From Brevundimonas sp. UBA5936 (GTDB lineage Bacteria > Pseudomonadota > Alphaproteobacteria > Caulobacterales > Caulobacteraceae): a DNA stretch of 64,000 nucleotides. The translations under genes and the position numbers were made by a program. Of the stretch, positions 54,029-62,597 are shown piece by piece. The notes under the pieces are model-generated. The model worked only from the letters and a program-made list of their open reading frames with translations, had not been told where the DNA came from and did not search any database. Every line of letters starts with the position of its first letter. Within the stretch, counting starts at the first letter, position 1. The stretch spans positions 18,348 through 82,347 of the forward strand of contig DJDA01000109.1 in the NCBI GenBank assembly GCA_002430835.1, given 5' to 3'.

Positions 54029-56980
54029 CTACCAGCGCTTGATGAGCTGGAACGCCGCAACCCGGCCGAGCGGCCCCGCCTGCCCCGGATCGAACCCGAA
54101 GCCCTGCGGAGAGTCATAGAAGGGCGGATCCGCGTCGAAGATGTTCTGGATCGTCAGGGCCATCTCGACGCCCTCGCCCAATCCGGTTCCGACCCCGGCC
54201 CAGCGCAGCTGAAGATCGGCGGTCGTGAAGGCGTCGATGGTCCGCCCCGCGGCGTCGCGGTAGTCGGAGGCGTGATTGACGCCGATCCGCGTCGACCAGT
54301 CCCCACGCGTCCAGGTCGCGGCGGCCTGGGCGCGGAGATCGACCGGGAAGCCGACCAGCCCGAGCACATCCTCGCGAACGGCCACCGGGGTCACCCGACG
54401 GCTGTAGTCCAGGAGGTAGGAGGCCGACAAGGAGAGGCCGAAGCTGTTGTCGCCGACGCCGAAATCGTAGCTGCCCGCCAGATCGATCCCTTCGACATTC
54501 AACTCGCCGGTGTTGGCCCACCGCCCGTCGAGGATCACCGAGTAGGACGAGGCCGGATAGAGGGTCGGCGAGACGAAACGCGGGTCGGCGAGGAAGGCCT
54601 GGACGCGGGCCAGATCGGCCGCATTCCCCGGCGTGAGACGCGTGACGAAGGGCGACAGGCTCGGATCGACGAGGATGCTGGTGATGTTCTCCAGCGCCGG
54701 TCGACCGATCTTGTTCTCGAAGCGGATGTCGAAATAGCCCGCGCTGAAGCGCATGCCGGGCCGGGGCGCCCATTCGACCCCGAAGGTGAGGCTTTCGGCG
54801 GTTTCAGGTTCGAGGTCGGTGTTGCCGCCGGACTGCAGGATCGCCACGCGGCTGACCCCGGAGTCGGACACGGTCAGGGGACCGAGCTGGACCCGATCGA
54901 ACACTTCGGTGAGGGCGGGGGCGCGAAAGGACGTACCCCAGCTGGCTCGGACCGTGAATGGGTCCGAGGGCTGCCAGATCAGGCCGATCTTGGGATTGGA
55001 GGTCGTGCCGACGTCGTCATAGTCCTCAGCACGCCCGGCCAGGGTGAGCTCCAGGCGCTTGATCCCGGGCCTCGCATTGGCTTCGCCCACCAGCGGCGCC
55101 CGCATCTCCATGAAGACGGCGCCGATGTCGCGGACCTGGGGGTCGCCGATGGTGATCACCGGAGCCAAGCCCGAAGCGAAATTCTGGCTGCGACGATTGA
55201 ACTCCTCGCGCCGGAACGAAGCGCCGACCGCAATCCGCAGGTCGCCGCCCGGCAGGCTCAGGGGCGAGCCGTCCAGCATCAGATTGGCGGAGCTGATACG
55301 GCTGCGGTAGCGGGACCAGGTGTAGCCCTGCGAGATGAAATCCAGAACCGCGTCGCCGTTGGCCCCGCCCGACCCGAAGGGATTGAAGTATCCGTCCCGG
55401 GCCGCGCTGTAGGAGGTCGCCGGATTGTCGACGGCGTTTCCCAGCGCTTCGGCGAGGAAGGTGCTGTTGAGCTGATTGTTCGTCCCGCCTTCGCTGAGCT
55501 CCTCGGCGAAGGCGCCGTAGGCTTCCAGCGTCCAGTCTCTCGGCAGCGCGATCTCGATTCCGGCGGTCCCGCCGAGGCTGCGCGACATGCCGTAGCTCTC
55601 GGTCGGGCCGAGATCGCCGATGAAGTTGTAGGCGATCAGGTGGGAGGCTGAACCGGTCGGGGAGACGAAGAAGGGGTTGCTGCGTCCGACCGTGAGAATG
55701 CTCACGGGTGCGAGGTTGGCGTATTCGAATGTCCGCCGGCTGAAGCGGGCGTCGGCGGACACTTCGATGTGCGAACCGAGGTCCTGGCGGACGCTCGCAT
55801 AGGCGCTGTGGCGCTCCTGGAGCGGGAGGATGTCGACGTCGGCCCGGCGGTTGCCGAGGTTGGCGCCGCCCGCCTCGAAATCCGACGGCGTGCGCGCCGT
55901 GCCGTCGGGACCGGGTCGGATCGCATAGGTGCTGCGATAGGCGCCGCGAGACGCGTCGAACACGACGATGCTGCCGGGCGGCCCGTAGAAGCTGCGGCGA
56001 TCCGTGCCGCCCCAGGGGGTCAGATCGCCAGTGGCGGTGTAGTCGCGGTCCGCCGAGTTCAGCGCCGACTGATGCTGATACTCGTAGGACAGGAGCGCCG
56101 AGCCGGTCTCCCATCGCGTCCCGAAGAGATGGGACGCCAGCAGGTCTTCGCCCCCGCCTTGCGCGGCGGAGGCGCGCAGCCGGGTTTCCTGGCCCTCATA
56201 GCTCCGCCGCAGGATGACGTTGACCACGCCGGCCACCGCATCCGATCCATAAAGGGCGGAGGCGCCGTCGAGGAGCACGTCCACGCGCTCGACCGCTCCG
56301 CCCGGGATCGCCGAGACATCGGCGAACTCCCCCTTCATCCCGGTCCCCGCGAGGCGTCGCCCGTTGACCAGAACGAGGGTCGCGTCCGCCCCGAGGCCTC
56401 GCAGGTTCACGCCCGTGGCCGTCGACGTGTTGCTTCCTAGCGAGTCCGCACCCAGCAGCAGGCTGTTGGGCGTCGCGTTCCCCGAATAGGACTGAGGAAG
56501 CCGGACGAGGGCGTCGGCGACCGTGGCGTCGCCGCGCCGGTCGAGGTCCGCGCGCGAGATCACGGTCACGGGCGACGGCGATTCCCCCGGACCCCGCAGC
56601 AGCGAGCCCGTGACGATCACCTCGTCGATGACTGTGGCGTCCTCCAGGGCCGTCTGTGGGTTCGAGGCGCGGCGCAGGACGATCACGCCCGGCCGACTGC
56701 GAGACCAGACGACGCCGCTTCCGGCGAGCAGGCGATCCAGCGCCGTGTCCGGCTCATGTCTTCCGCTCAGTCCCGGAGTCCGGAGGCCCGCCACGAGGTC
56801 GGCGGTATAGAGCATCTGCACATTGGCCTGCCGGGCGTAGGCGATCAGCGCCGCGTCCAGCGAGCCGCCGGAAATGTTGAACTCACGGGCCGTTTGCGCC
56901 TGGGCATCGGTGGCGAAGGCCACGGCGGCGATGGGCACGAGTGCGACGCCGGCAAGCAGGCTTCGGGTGCAAATGGTCAT
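54029..56980 (-). CDS. TonB-dependent transducer (FecA-like) of the lasso locus
   Basis: 983 residues. A signal peptide ends near ATDAQAQ. The STN signalling domain is residues ~33-92 (FNISGGSLDAALIAYARQANVQMLY), the plug follows (VIDEVIVTGSLLRGPGESP, RGLGADATLVLVNGRRLAG, ERVDVLLDGASALYGSDAVAGVVNVILRR), and the barrel ends in GRVAAFQLIKRW. The STN domain means it can signal to the FecR and sigma pair next door. It probably imports lasso peptide. GGAGGGG precedes the start. Confidence 0.94.
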   Translation of the reverse strand: MTICTRSLLAGVALVPIAAVAFATDAQAQTAREFNISGGSLDAALIAYARQANVQMLYTADLVAGLRTPGLSGRHEPDTALDRLLAGSGVVWSRSRPGVIVLRRASNPQTALEDATVIDEVIVTGSLLRGPGESPSPVTVISRADLDRRGDATVADALVRLPQSYSGNATPNSLLLGADSLGSNTSTATGVNLRGLGADATLVLVNGRRLAGTGMKGEFADVSAIPGGAVERVDVLLDGASALYGSDAVAGVVNVILRRSYEGQETRLRASAAQGGGEDLLASHLFGTRWETGSALLSYEYQHQSALNSADRDYTATGDLTPWGGTDRRSFYGPPGSIVVFDASRGAYRSTYAIRPGPDGTARTPSDFEAGGANLGNRRADVDILPLQERHSAYASVRQDLGSHIEVSADARFSRRTFEYANLAPVSILTVGRSNPFFVSPTGSASHLIAYNFIGDLGPTESYGMSRSLGGTAGIEIALPRDWTLEAYGAFAEELSEGGTNNQLNSTFLAEALGNAVDNPATSYSAARDGYFNPFGSGGANGDAVLDFISQGYTWSRYRSRISSANLMLDGSPLSLPGGDLRIAVGASFRREEFNRRSQNFASGLAPVITIGDPQVRDIGAVFMEMRAPLVGEANARPGIKRLELTLAGRAEDYDDVGTTSNPKIGLIWQPSDPFTVRASWGTSFRAPALTEVFDRVQLGPLTVSDSGVSRVAILQSGGNTDLEPETAESLTFGVEWAPRPGMRFSAGYFDIRFENKIGRPALENITSILVDPSLSPFVTRLTPGNAADLARVQAFLADPRFVSPTLYPASSYSVILDGRWANTGELNVEGIDLAGSYDFGVGDNSFGLSLSASYLLDYSRRVTPVAVREDVLGLVGFPVDLRAQAAATWTRGDWSTRIGVNHASDYRDAAGRTIDAFTTADLQLRWAGVGTGLGEGVEMALTIQNIFDADPPFYDSPQGFGFDPGQAGPLGRVAAFQLIKRW

Positions 56981-57062
56981 GAGCGAGGTCCCCTCCGACG
57001 CAAGGGCGCGTCGAACAGGAGACGCAGGGGCGTCACCTCATCTGAGTTGGGACCCGAAATTT

Positions 57063-58058
57063 TTATCCGCCGACGGATCGCGCGGTGAGGCGCACGCCGC
57101 CGTCGGCCTGCGGCTGGGCGCTCAGACCGAAGAGATCCGAGACGGCCGCGACGAAGGCGTCCCGGTCGCCCGTGGCGAAGGAGCCGTTGACCGCGACCTC
57201 CGATGCAGGCCCGGCCGCCAGGACGATCTTGTCCGGAAGGTAGCGATTGACCTCGGCGACGGCGTCGCGAAGCGGCGTGCCCCGGAAGACGAGGTGACCC
57301 TGAGACCAACTCGTCTCGACGGTCGCATCGACAGCGACCGGCGCTGGGTCGCGACGCGACGTCTGGACTTGCTGCCCCGGGGTCAGACGCCAGTTGCGGG
57401 TCTCGGCCTGGACATCGGTGACCGCGACCGATCCCTCGACGAGGGTCACGCGCGCCCCGGTGGATTCGCGTCGCACGTCGAAGACGGTGCCCAAGGCCGT
57501 GACCTCCGTGCCCCCGGCCTCGACTTTGAACGGACGGGTCGCGTCGTGGGCGACGGTGAACAGCGCCTGGCCCTGTTCGAGCACGATCCGCCGTTCGCCC
57601 GAGGCGAACCGCACCCTGATCCGCGTGTCCGTATCCAGCCTGACTTGGGTCCCGTCGTCGAGCGCGACGACCCGTTGGCCGCCGATCTCCGTTTCGTAGA
57701 GACCTCGCGTGGGCAGCCAGAAGAGCAGCGCCATCGCCACGGCCACGACAGGGACGAGCGCGACCGCGACGGGGAAGAGCCGCCTTGACCAAACGCGCTT
57801 CGTCCCTGGCCTCGAGGTCCGCAACGTCGCCTGGGTCAGATTCTGGATGTCGCCATCCGATGAGAGGGATCCCGTGCTCCGCCAAAGACGCTCGACCTTG
57901 TGATAGGCCTCCGCGTTGCCAGCGGTCTCGCGCCAGGTCTTGAACGCATGGAGCGTGTCGGCGGACACGGGGCGTTCCCCGAGTCGGACATGCCACTCGG
58001 CCGCTTCACGGTCCGCAACGCCTGTCGCGCTCTGCGGGTCGCTCATGGCGTTCCCCAT
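57063..58058 (-). CDS. FecR-type anti-sigma/sigma regulator
   Basis: 331 residues. The cytosolic N-terminus has the WHVRL-type motif (AAEWHVRLGERPVSADTLHAFKTW), a membrane helix lies at ~88-110 (VAVALVPVVAVAMALLFWLP), and the periplasmic FecR domain follows (VALDDGTQVRLDTDTRIRV, GQALFTVAHDATRPF, LRDAVAEVNRYLPDKIVLA). It relays the receptor's signal to the sigma factor. Starts three bases after the sigma stop; an ATG at 58046 with GGGGAA is an alternative start. Confidence 0.93.
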   Translation of the reverse strand: MGNAMSDPQSATGVADREAAEWHVRLGERPVSADTLHAFKTWRETAGNAEAYHKVERLWRSTGSLSSDGDIQNLTQATLRTSRPGTKRVWSRRLFPVAVALVPVVAVAMALLFWLPTRGLYETEIGGQRVVALDDGTQVRLDTDTRIRVRFASGERRIVLEQGQALFTVAHDATRPFKVEAGGTEVTALGTVFDVRRESTGARVTLVEGSVAVTDVQAETRNWRLTPGQQVQTSRRDPAPVAVDATVETSWSQGHLVFRGTPLRDAVAEVNRYLPDKIVLAAGPASEVAVNGSFATGDRDAFVAAVSDLFGLSAQPQADGGVRLTARSVGG

Positions 58059-58061
58059 CGG

Positions 58062-58562
58062 CTACAGCCGCAACTGGGCTGCGCAGTACTCGAGCGCCTT
58101 GATCATCCGCCATTGGACGGTCGTCACGGGGATGTTCAGCCGCTCGCCTATCTCTTGATACTCCAGATGCGCGAAACGGCTCAAGACGAACACGTCCCTG
58201 AGACGGGGCGGCATTGTCATGACGATCTGCTTGAGAAGGACCATGTCGATCTGCGACGCGGGATCCACGAGTGGATCCGGATCAAGCCGATCGCTGGTGG
58301 CCAGAGGGACCGGCCCTCGCCGCCTGGCCCTGTCGATGACCAGGTTGTCGACGATCTTCAGAAGAAGCGCCTTGGGGTGTTCGATCAGACCCTTGCGACT
58401 GTATGGCGCGGCCCGAATCCAGGCCTCCTGGACGAGGTCCTCGGTTTCGTCGCCGAAGCGCCGCCTCAGCCGCGCCGTCAGCCAACCGGAATAGGTGCGA
58501 TAGAGATCGTGAAGGCCGTGATCGGCCTCCTTGTCCCCCACACCTCCAGTTCGATCCGACAC
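58062..58562 (-). CDS. ECF sigma factor (FecI-like)
   Basis: 166 residues from a GTG with GGAGG seven bases upstream; longer in-frame starts at 58619 and 58676 have no binding site. Region 2 is LYRTYSGWLTARLRRRFGDETEDLVQEAWIRA; region 4 is MPPRLRDVFVLSRFAHLEYQEIGERLNIPVTTVQWRMIKAL. It is co-transcribed with FecR and the receptor. Its likely targets are the receptor operon and possibly the precursor promoters. The binding site lies in an 11-base hairpin. Confidence 0.93.
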   Translation of the reverse strand: MSDRTGGVGDKEADHGLHDLYRTYSGWLTARLRRRFGDETEDLVQEAWIRAAPYSRKGLIEHPKALLLKIVDNLVIDRARRRGPVPLATSDRLDPDPLVDPASQIDMVLLKQIVMTMPPRLRDVFVLSRFAHLEYQEIGERLNIPVTTVQWRMIKALEYCAAQLRL

Positions 58563-58592
58563 GGGCTCGCCTCCAGATGATGAGGCGAGCCC
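58563..58592 (-). promoter_or_regulatory. Hairpin that hides the sigma-factor ribosome binding site
   Basis: In the minus-strand message GGGCTCGCCTC and GAGGCGAGCCC form a perfect 11-base stem around an eight-base loop, and the 3' arm ends at the GTG start and contains most of the GGAGG. Closed, it would block translation. If the real start is further upstream, it would lie inside the gene. Confidence 0.6.
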
Positions 58593-58928
58593 GGCCGAAG
58601 CACCGGGTGTTGAGACCATGCTTGAGGCATGCGCCGACGCCTTTAGCCTGAAGGCTTGGACATACGCGCCAGCCACACCGCTGCCGCGGAGCGAAGATGT
58701 AGAATGATCGTCTCAAGCGAGGTTCTCACGCCTCGGCGCCGCCCGGAGGCGACGCACTCAAAGCTTGAATCAAGGTCGGCGCGTTTGCAAGCGGTGGTGC
58801 ATTGCGCGCCTCACAACGACGTCACAGTTCGGGAGCCACAAGCGGTCGGACGAACGGTCGTCGACACTTTCAAAGCGTTGCGGCCTTGCGCGTCTCCGCC
58901 GCCGCATCGACGAGACAAGCCGATGGCA
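58593..58928. other. Upstream region of the sigma-factor operon
   Basis: About 340 bases between the sigma start and the convergent-running end of the next gene on the same strand. It should hold the sigma promoter, but no clear -35/-10 pair was seen. A short repeat AGCCT-GA-AGGCT lies at 58645-58656. Confidence 0.4.
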
Positions 58929-59861
58929 TCATCGGCCCACGACTGCAGCCACCGCCGCCTCGCTCCATCCCTCCCGAGTGCGCGTCGTCTCGTCCCAGAG
59001 AGCCTGTAGAGCCGCCAGATCACTGTCAAAGGCGAAAGGTTCGGCGAAATGCTCGAGGACGTCGAAGGTCGCCACCGGCACCGGCATGCCGACCAGTATC
59101 TCGCCGGTCAGGATGGTCGCCAGGGTTTCCGTGACTTCGATCAGCGCCCGACTGGCCTGATCGACGGTTTCCAGCTTCAGGCCGAACCGTTCGATCCCGC
59201 CCCGCGATGTCGCATCCGCCGCGTGGGAGACGACCTTGTTTCGATGCCGACGGATTCCGGTGATCGCCGTGTGGGAGAGCCGGTCCTCCAAGGCGGCGAG
59301 GACCTTGCGGTGCACCACGTCAGTACGCTCCCGGCGGTGCAGCGACTTGCGGCTAAGCCGGTCGAACAGCTCATGCCGGTCCCGCGAGATGTCATGCGGT
59401 CCTCTGGCCGCCCAGCGGACGCCCGGCTCCCAAGGCTCCTCGGGCGCGGTCGGGTCGTAGGGCGCGCCGTCGAAACAGACGAACATCTCCCGCCGGACGA
59501 GGCTGTGATTGTCCCGCAGCAGACGCAGGACGGTAGGCAGGGACACGACGCCGCGGCCCTCGTCCTCCGAGGCCGGGTCAGTGAGCCGCCCAACGGCCGC
59601 CACCACGCCCATCACATAGGACTGGTCGATGAACTCGCCGAGCACCGGCGCGACGGCGGCGTTCTTGCGGTCCGCGTCGACCGTTCGGCGCGCCTCGTTG
59701 ATCACCCGGTAGGTCGCATCCCACCAGTTGAAGTCGATGATCTGCGCGAAGATGGAGTGTTCTTCGTCGCGACGCAGCAGGCCGTGCGCCCGCTCCCGCA
59801 GCGCGCGGTACGCCGCAAGATCGGTCTGGTCGGCGATGTCGCAGTCCTCGGGCGGTGTCAC
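58929..59861 (-). CDS. HEPN/AbiU2-like hypothetical protein
   Basis: 310 residues from a GTG. Largely helical: an N-terminal region (YRALRERAHGLLRRDEEHSIFAQ), SVLPTVL-like LPTVLRLLRDNHSLVRREMF, and ITGIRRHRNKVVSHAADATS, an R-N-K-x-x-x-H motif as in HEPN domains of the AbiU2 group. The C-terminal half is unassigned. HEPN proteins with an intact motif are often ribonucleases of toxin or abortive-infection systems. First of a cluster of genes of a defence-like type. Assignment by motif only. Confidence 0.7.
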   Translation of the reverse strand: MTPPEDCDIADQTDLAAYRALRERAHGLLRRDEEHSIFAQIIDFNWWDATYRVINEARRTVDADRKNAAVAPVLGEFIDQSYVMGVVAAVGRLTDPASEDEGRGVVSLPTVLRLLRDNHSLVRREMFVCFDGAPYDPTAPEEPWEPGVRWAARGPHDISRDRHELFDRLSRKSLHRRERTDVVHRKVLAALEDRLSHTAITGIRRHRNKVVSHAADATSRGGIERFGLKLETVDQASRALIEVTETLATILTGEILVGMPVPVATFDVLEHFAEPFAFDSDLAALQALWDETTRTREGWSEAAVAAVVGR

Positions 59862-59948
59862 AGCGGCGCTCGTACGGGGTGGTTGTCGCGCGGCCTTAGC
59901 ACGGTGTGGCGTGATCGTGGTCGGGCCGCCTTATGGGAGAGCGCGCTC

Positions 59949-60797
59949 TCAGGCCCCGCTGAGAAAGCGGTTGTCGATGAAGCGGTCCTGACGGCGGTCG
60001 CGGGCGAAGACCACTTCGCGGGCTGCTGATACGATGTCTCCGTTGAGTTTGCGCACGAAGTCCCGGGATCGTATGCGTCCGGCGAGGGTCCGCAGCAGGA
60101 CCGGATTGCGTGCCGCGAGGAAGGCGGCGTTCGGACCGATCGGCATGAGGATGAACCCGTCCTGCGTCCGCAGCTGACCGAACCGCACGGGGGCGTCGGT
60201 CAGCAGGCACGCCCAGTCGGCGTCCTCAGCGTGGACGACACCCCAATGCATACGGTCCATGGCGCCGAGGACGGTCGTCGCTGTGATCAAACGTGGGAGG
60301 AGGATCTTGGCGTGCTCGCGGTCCATGCCCGTCTCACCGGCGGCGACATGCTCCGCCAGCGTCGGAGCCCAATCGGCCTCCCGCATGCGCTGATACTCAG
60401 GCTCCAGGGCGTCCAGATCGGCCGCCTGGGCCACGGGCGCATAGCCGGCGATCGTGTTGATCGCGTCGGGACTGCGGCTGATCATGGAGCTGACGAAGCG
60501 CATCCAGTCCAGGGCAAGGCGGTCATCCTCGGGCCGATGGCTGGTGGCGAGCAACGCCTGGAGCGCCAGAGCGCCCCGGTCGTCGATCTTCTGCATGAAC
60601 CCGGTCTCCAGCGCCTGGCGATCCGCCTCGCTCGGCGCGCCCGCCAGGGCGTAGAGGTCGATCCCGTACCCTGACCCCTTCGGATACATCTGGCGGACAG
60701 CCAGCTTCCCGTCCGCGCGGCGGCTGTAGCGATAGAGCCGGCCGGTTTCGTCCGTCCACTGACCGAGCAGGAACTTCGGAACGTAGTGGTGCTTCAT
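59949..60797 (-). CDS. DUF4238 protein
   Basis: 282 residues. The N-terminal KHHYVPKFLLGQWTDETGRLYRYSR is the hallmark of DUF4238, a family that occurs near mobile and defence genes. Later WMRFVSSMISRSP and GAMDRMHWGVV, WACLLTDAPV follow the family order. Function unknown. Divergent from the HTH gene at 60925, with the operator region between. Confidence 0.88.
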   Translation of the reverse strand: MKHHYVPKFLLGQWTDETGRLYRYSRRADGKLAVRQMYPKGSGYGIDLYALAGAPSEADRQALETGFMQKIDDRGALALQALLATSHRPEDDRLALDWMRFVSSMISRSPDAINTIAGYAPVAQAADLDALEPEYQRMREADWAPTLAEHVAAGETGMDREHAKILLPRLITATTVLGAMDRMHWGVVHAEDADWACLLTDAPVRFGQLRTQDGFILMPIGPNAAFLAARNPVLLRTLAGRIRSRDFVRKLNGDIVSAAREVVFARDRRQDRFIDNRFLSGA

Positions 60798-60868
60798 GGG
60801 GCGAGACCTCGGCGTGCTCCCGATGTCGAACGGCGGCGTTCTCTCAGATAGGAGGGCGGCGACGGAAT

Positions 60869-60914
60869 TGCATATTACGACATTTTGTCGTATACTGGTG
60901 ACGACAAAAAGTCG
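60869..60914. promoter_or_regulatory. Promoter with twin CGAC-N5-GTCG operators
   Basis: TTGCAT at 60869 and TATACT at 60891 are spaced 16 bases like -35 and -10. A perfect 17-base palindrome, TACGACATTTTGTCGTA (60876-60892), sits between them and CGAC-AAAAA-GTCG (60902-60914) overlaps the expected start of transcription. Both sites share CGAC-N5-GTCG, centres 24 bases apart. A strong repressor site, probably of the HTH protein encoded just downstream. Confidence 0.8.
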
Positions 60915-60924
60915 GAGGAACGCC

Positions 60925-61419
60925 TTGCCCGCCGTTGAACCCGAGGACGCCGCTCAGCTTCGCGACAGTCTCGACGCCCTGAGCCTAAACCAGACCAACC
61001 TCGCCCAGCTGATGACCGAGCTCGGTGACGCGCGCGAGATGAAGACAATCCTGCGCAGCATTCAGCGGATGGCCGGACGGGAAGCGAAACTGTCCGGCGA
61101 GATGCAGGTCATCCTCACTCTCCTGAAACGGGAACAGTCCCGGGCGCGCCGTGTCGCGGAGGCCGCCGACTGGATCGAGCAGGACGGTCGCCTGACAGCG
61201 GTCATCCAGGGGGTCCGCGTCACTCTGGCGCCGCAGACGCGCGGCCGCTGGAGCATCCATGCCCGGCACATCGCGGAGCGGCCGGACGGTTATTCGCCGG
61301 AGATCCCGCACTGGCGCAACAGCCTGGCCGACGCCAAGCTGCGCGCCGTGCTCGCCGTCGAGGAAACCCTCGACGATCTGGAGATGATCGCGGCCCAGCT
61401 CGCCGAAGACGCCGCCTGA
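60925..61419 (+). CDS. Small HTH-type hypothetical protein
   Basis: 164 residues from a TTG preceded by GGAGG at six bases. The N-terminal part (LDALSLNQTNLAQLMTEL, EMKTILRSIQRMAGREAKLSGEMQVIL) resembles a Cro/CI helix-turn-helix; a second half (GVRVTLAPQTRGRWSIHARH, AVLAVEETLDDLEMIAAQL) is unassigned. The operators in its own promoter support a self-repressing regulator. The longer frame back to 60796 runs through the promoter and was cut. Confidence 0.7.
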   Translation: MPAVEPEDAAQLRDSLDALSLNQTNLAQLMTELGDAREMKTILRSIQRMAGREAKLSGEMQVILTLLKREQSRARRVAEAADWIEQDGRLTAVIQGVRVTLAPQTRGRWSIHARHIAERPDGYSPEIPHWRNSLADAKLRAVLAVEETLDDLEMIAAQLAEDAA

Positions 61420-61494
61420 CGTGCGGCGTTCCAAAATGACTGGAGCTCTCCGGCTGCGCCAAACGGGCGCCCGCGCGCGTCGGGCCTGGTCGCC

Positions 61495-62472
61495 GTGACC
61501 GCCGCGTCGCCCCCGTCCCGGCTGTTCCGCTATCGCTCGCTCGCCGGCGCCGGGTGGGCGCGCGAGGCCGAGGCGATGCGGAACGCCTATCTCTGGTCTC
61601 CCCGCTTCAGCCAGATGAATGACCCGATGGAGGCGTTCTACGAGCTGGGGGGCGCCGGCGATCAGGCCGTCGATCGCCTGTTGCAGACGGCCGGCAAGTC
61701 CACCGCCGACATGTATGAGATGGCGAAGACGGTGATCGACCGGCTGTGCCTGGTGTCCTTCTCCTCGACGCCCGTTGATCTGCCGCTGTGGGCCTACTAC
61801 GGGGGTAATTTCGCGGGCGTGTGCCTGGAGTTCGACACGGACAGACTGTTCGTGGGCGATCTGCAGGGAGAGTCCCTGGTTCCAGTCACCTATGCGGAGA
61901 CGGCGCTGCCGCCTCTGCAACTGTGGGAGCTGACCTCCATGGAGGCGGTGACGGGTCGGCTCAGCCGCAAGCGGATCGAATGGGCGCACGAGAAGGAGTG
62001 GCGTGTCCTCACCGGCGCGGAAGGGCCGCGCCACTACATCGATGAGGCCCTCGTGCGGGTCCATTTGGGACCGCGGATCGACAAAGATCACGCCCGGCAA
62101 ATTCGCGCCCTGTTCGACGGGAGACCCACCGAGGTCGTCCAGGGCCGTGTCAACGGCTTCTCCCTCGGGTTCGAGCTCGTTCAACCGCCCACGGCGGCGA
62201 CGCGATACACAAGGGTGGGTTCGGGCACGCTCGACCTCGACGCCCTCCTGTGGTCTCGCGATGAATTCGAAGCCTTCCTGACGGTCCCTGTCGAACAGTT
62301 GGTCGAGGAGCTCCGGCGGATCGCGGGCCAGCCCAATGTCGACGCCGTGGCCGATTGCATGGTGTCAGTCACCCGACCGGCGCTCCTCGTCCAGGTCGAG
62401 CAGAAGCTGCGGAACGATCGCATCGTCTATGAGCGCCGGTACTACGACTCCCGCCTCCAGAGATTGCCTTGA
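61495..62472 (+). CDS. DUF2971 protein
   Basis: 325 residues from a GTG. The family start LFRYRSLAGAGWAREAEAMRN and FSQMNDPMEAFYEL, VSFSSTPVDLPLWAYYGGNFAGVCLEFD, EWAHEKEWRVLTG show DUF2971. Members occur among defence and mobile genes; enzymatic activity unknown. The C-terminal ~120 residues are unassigned. It sits between the HTH gene and the nuclease-like gene on the same strand. Confidence 0.88.
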   Translation: MTAASPPSRLFRYRSLAGAGWAREAEAMRNAYLWSPRFSQMNDPMEAFYELGGAGDQAVDRLLQTAGKSTADMYEMAKTVIDRLCLVSFSSTPVDLPLWAYYGGNFAGVCLEFDTDRLFVGDLQGESLVPVTYAETALPPLQLWELTSMEAVTGRLSRKRIEWAHEKEWRVLTGAEGPRHYIDEALVRVHLGPRIDKDHARQIRALFDGRPTEVVQGRVNGFSLGFELVQPPTAATRYTRVGSGTLDLDALLWSRDEFEAFLTVPVEQLVEELRRIAGQPNVDAVADCMVSVTRPALLVQVEQKLRNDRIVYERRYYDSRLQRLP

Positions 62473-62597
62473 GGCCGCCATCCCGAACCGCGCCTACTGC
62501 TCCTGAACGAGGGGGCGACGCGGCGGGCGGCGTGAGGCTAGGCTGCGGCCGCCGGCGCCTTGGCGGTCCGCTCGTTCTCCGTTGAAAGGATCACACT

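Noticed and set aside
51575..55651. Long plus-strand frames across the isopeptidase and receptor
   Set aside because: Antisense shadows of clearly identified genes, with biased Arg/Gly/Asp composition.
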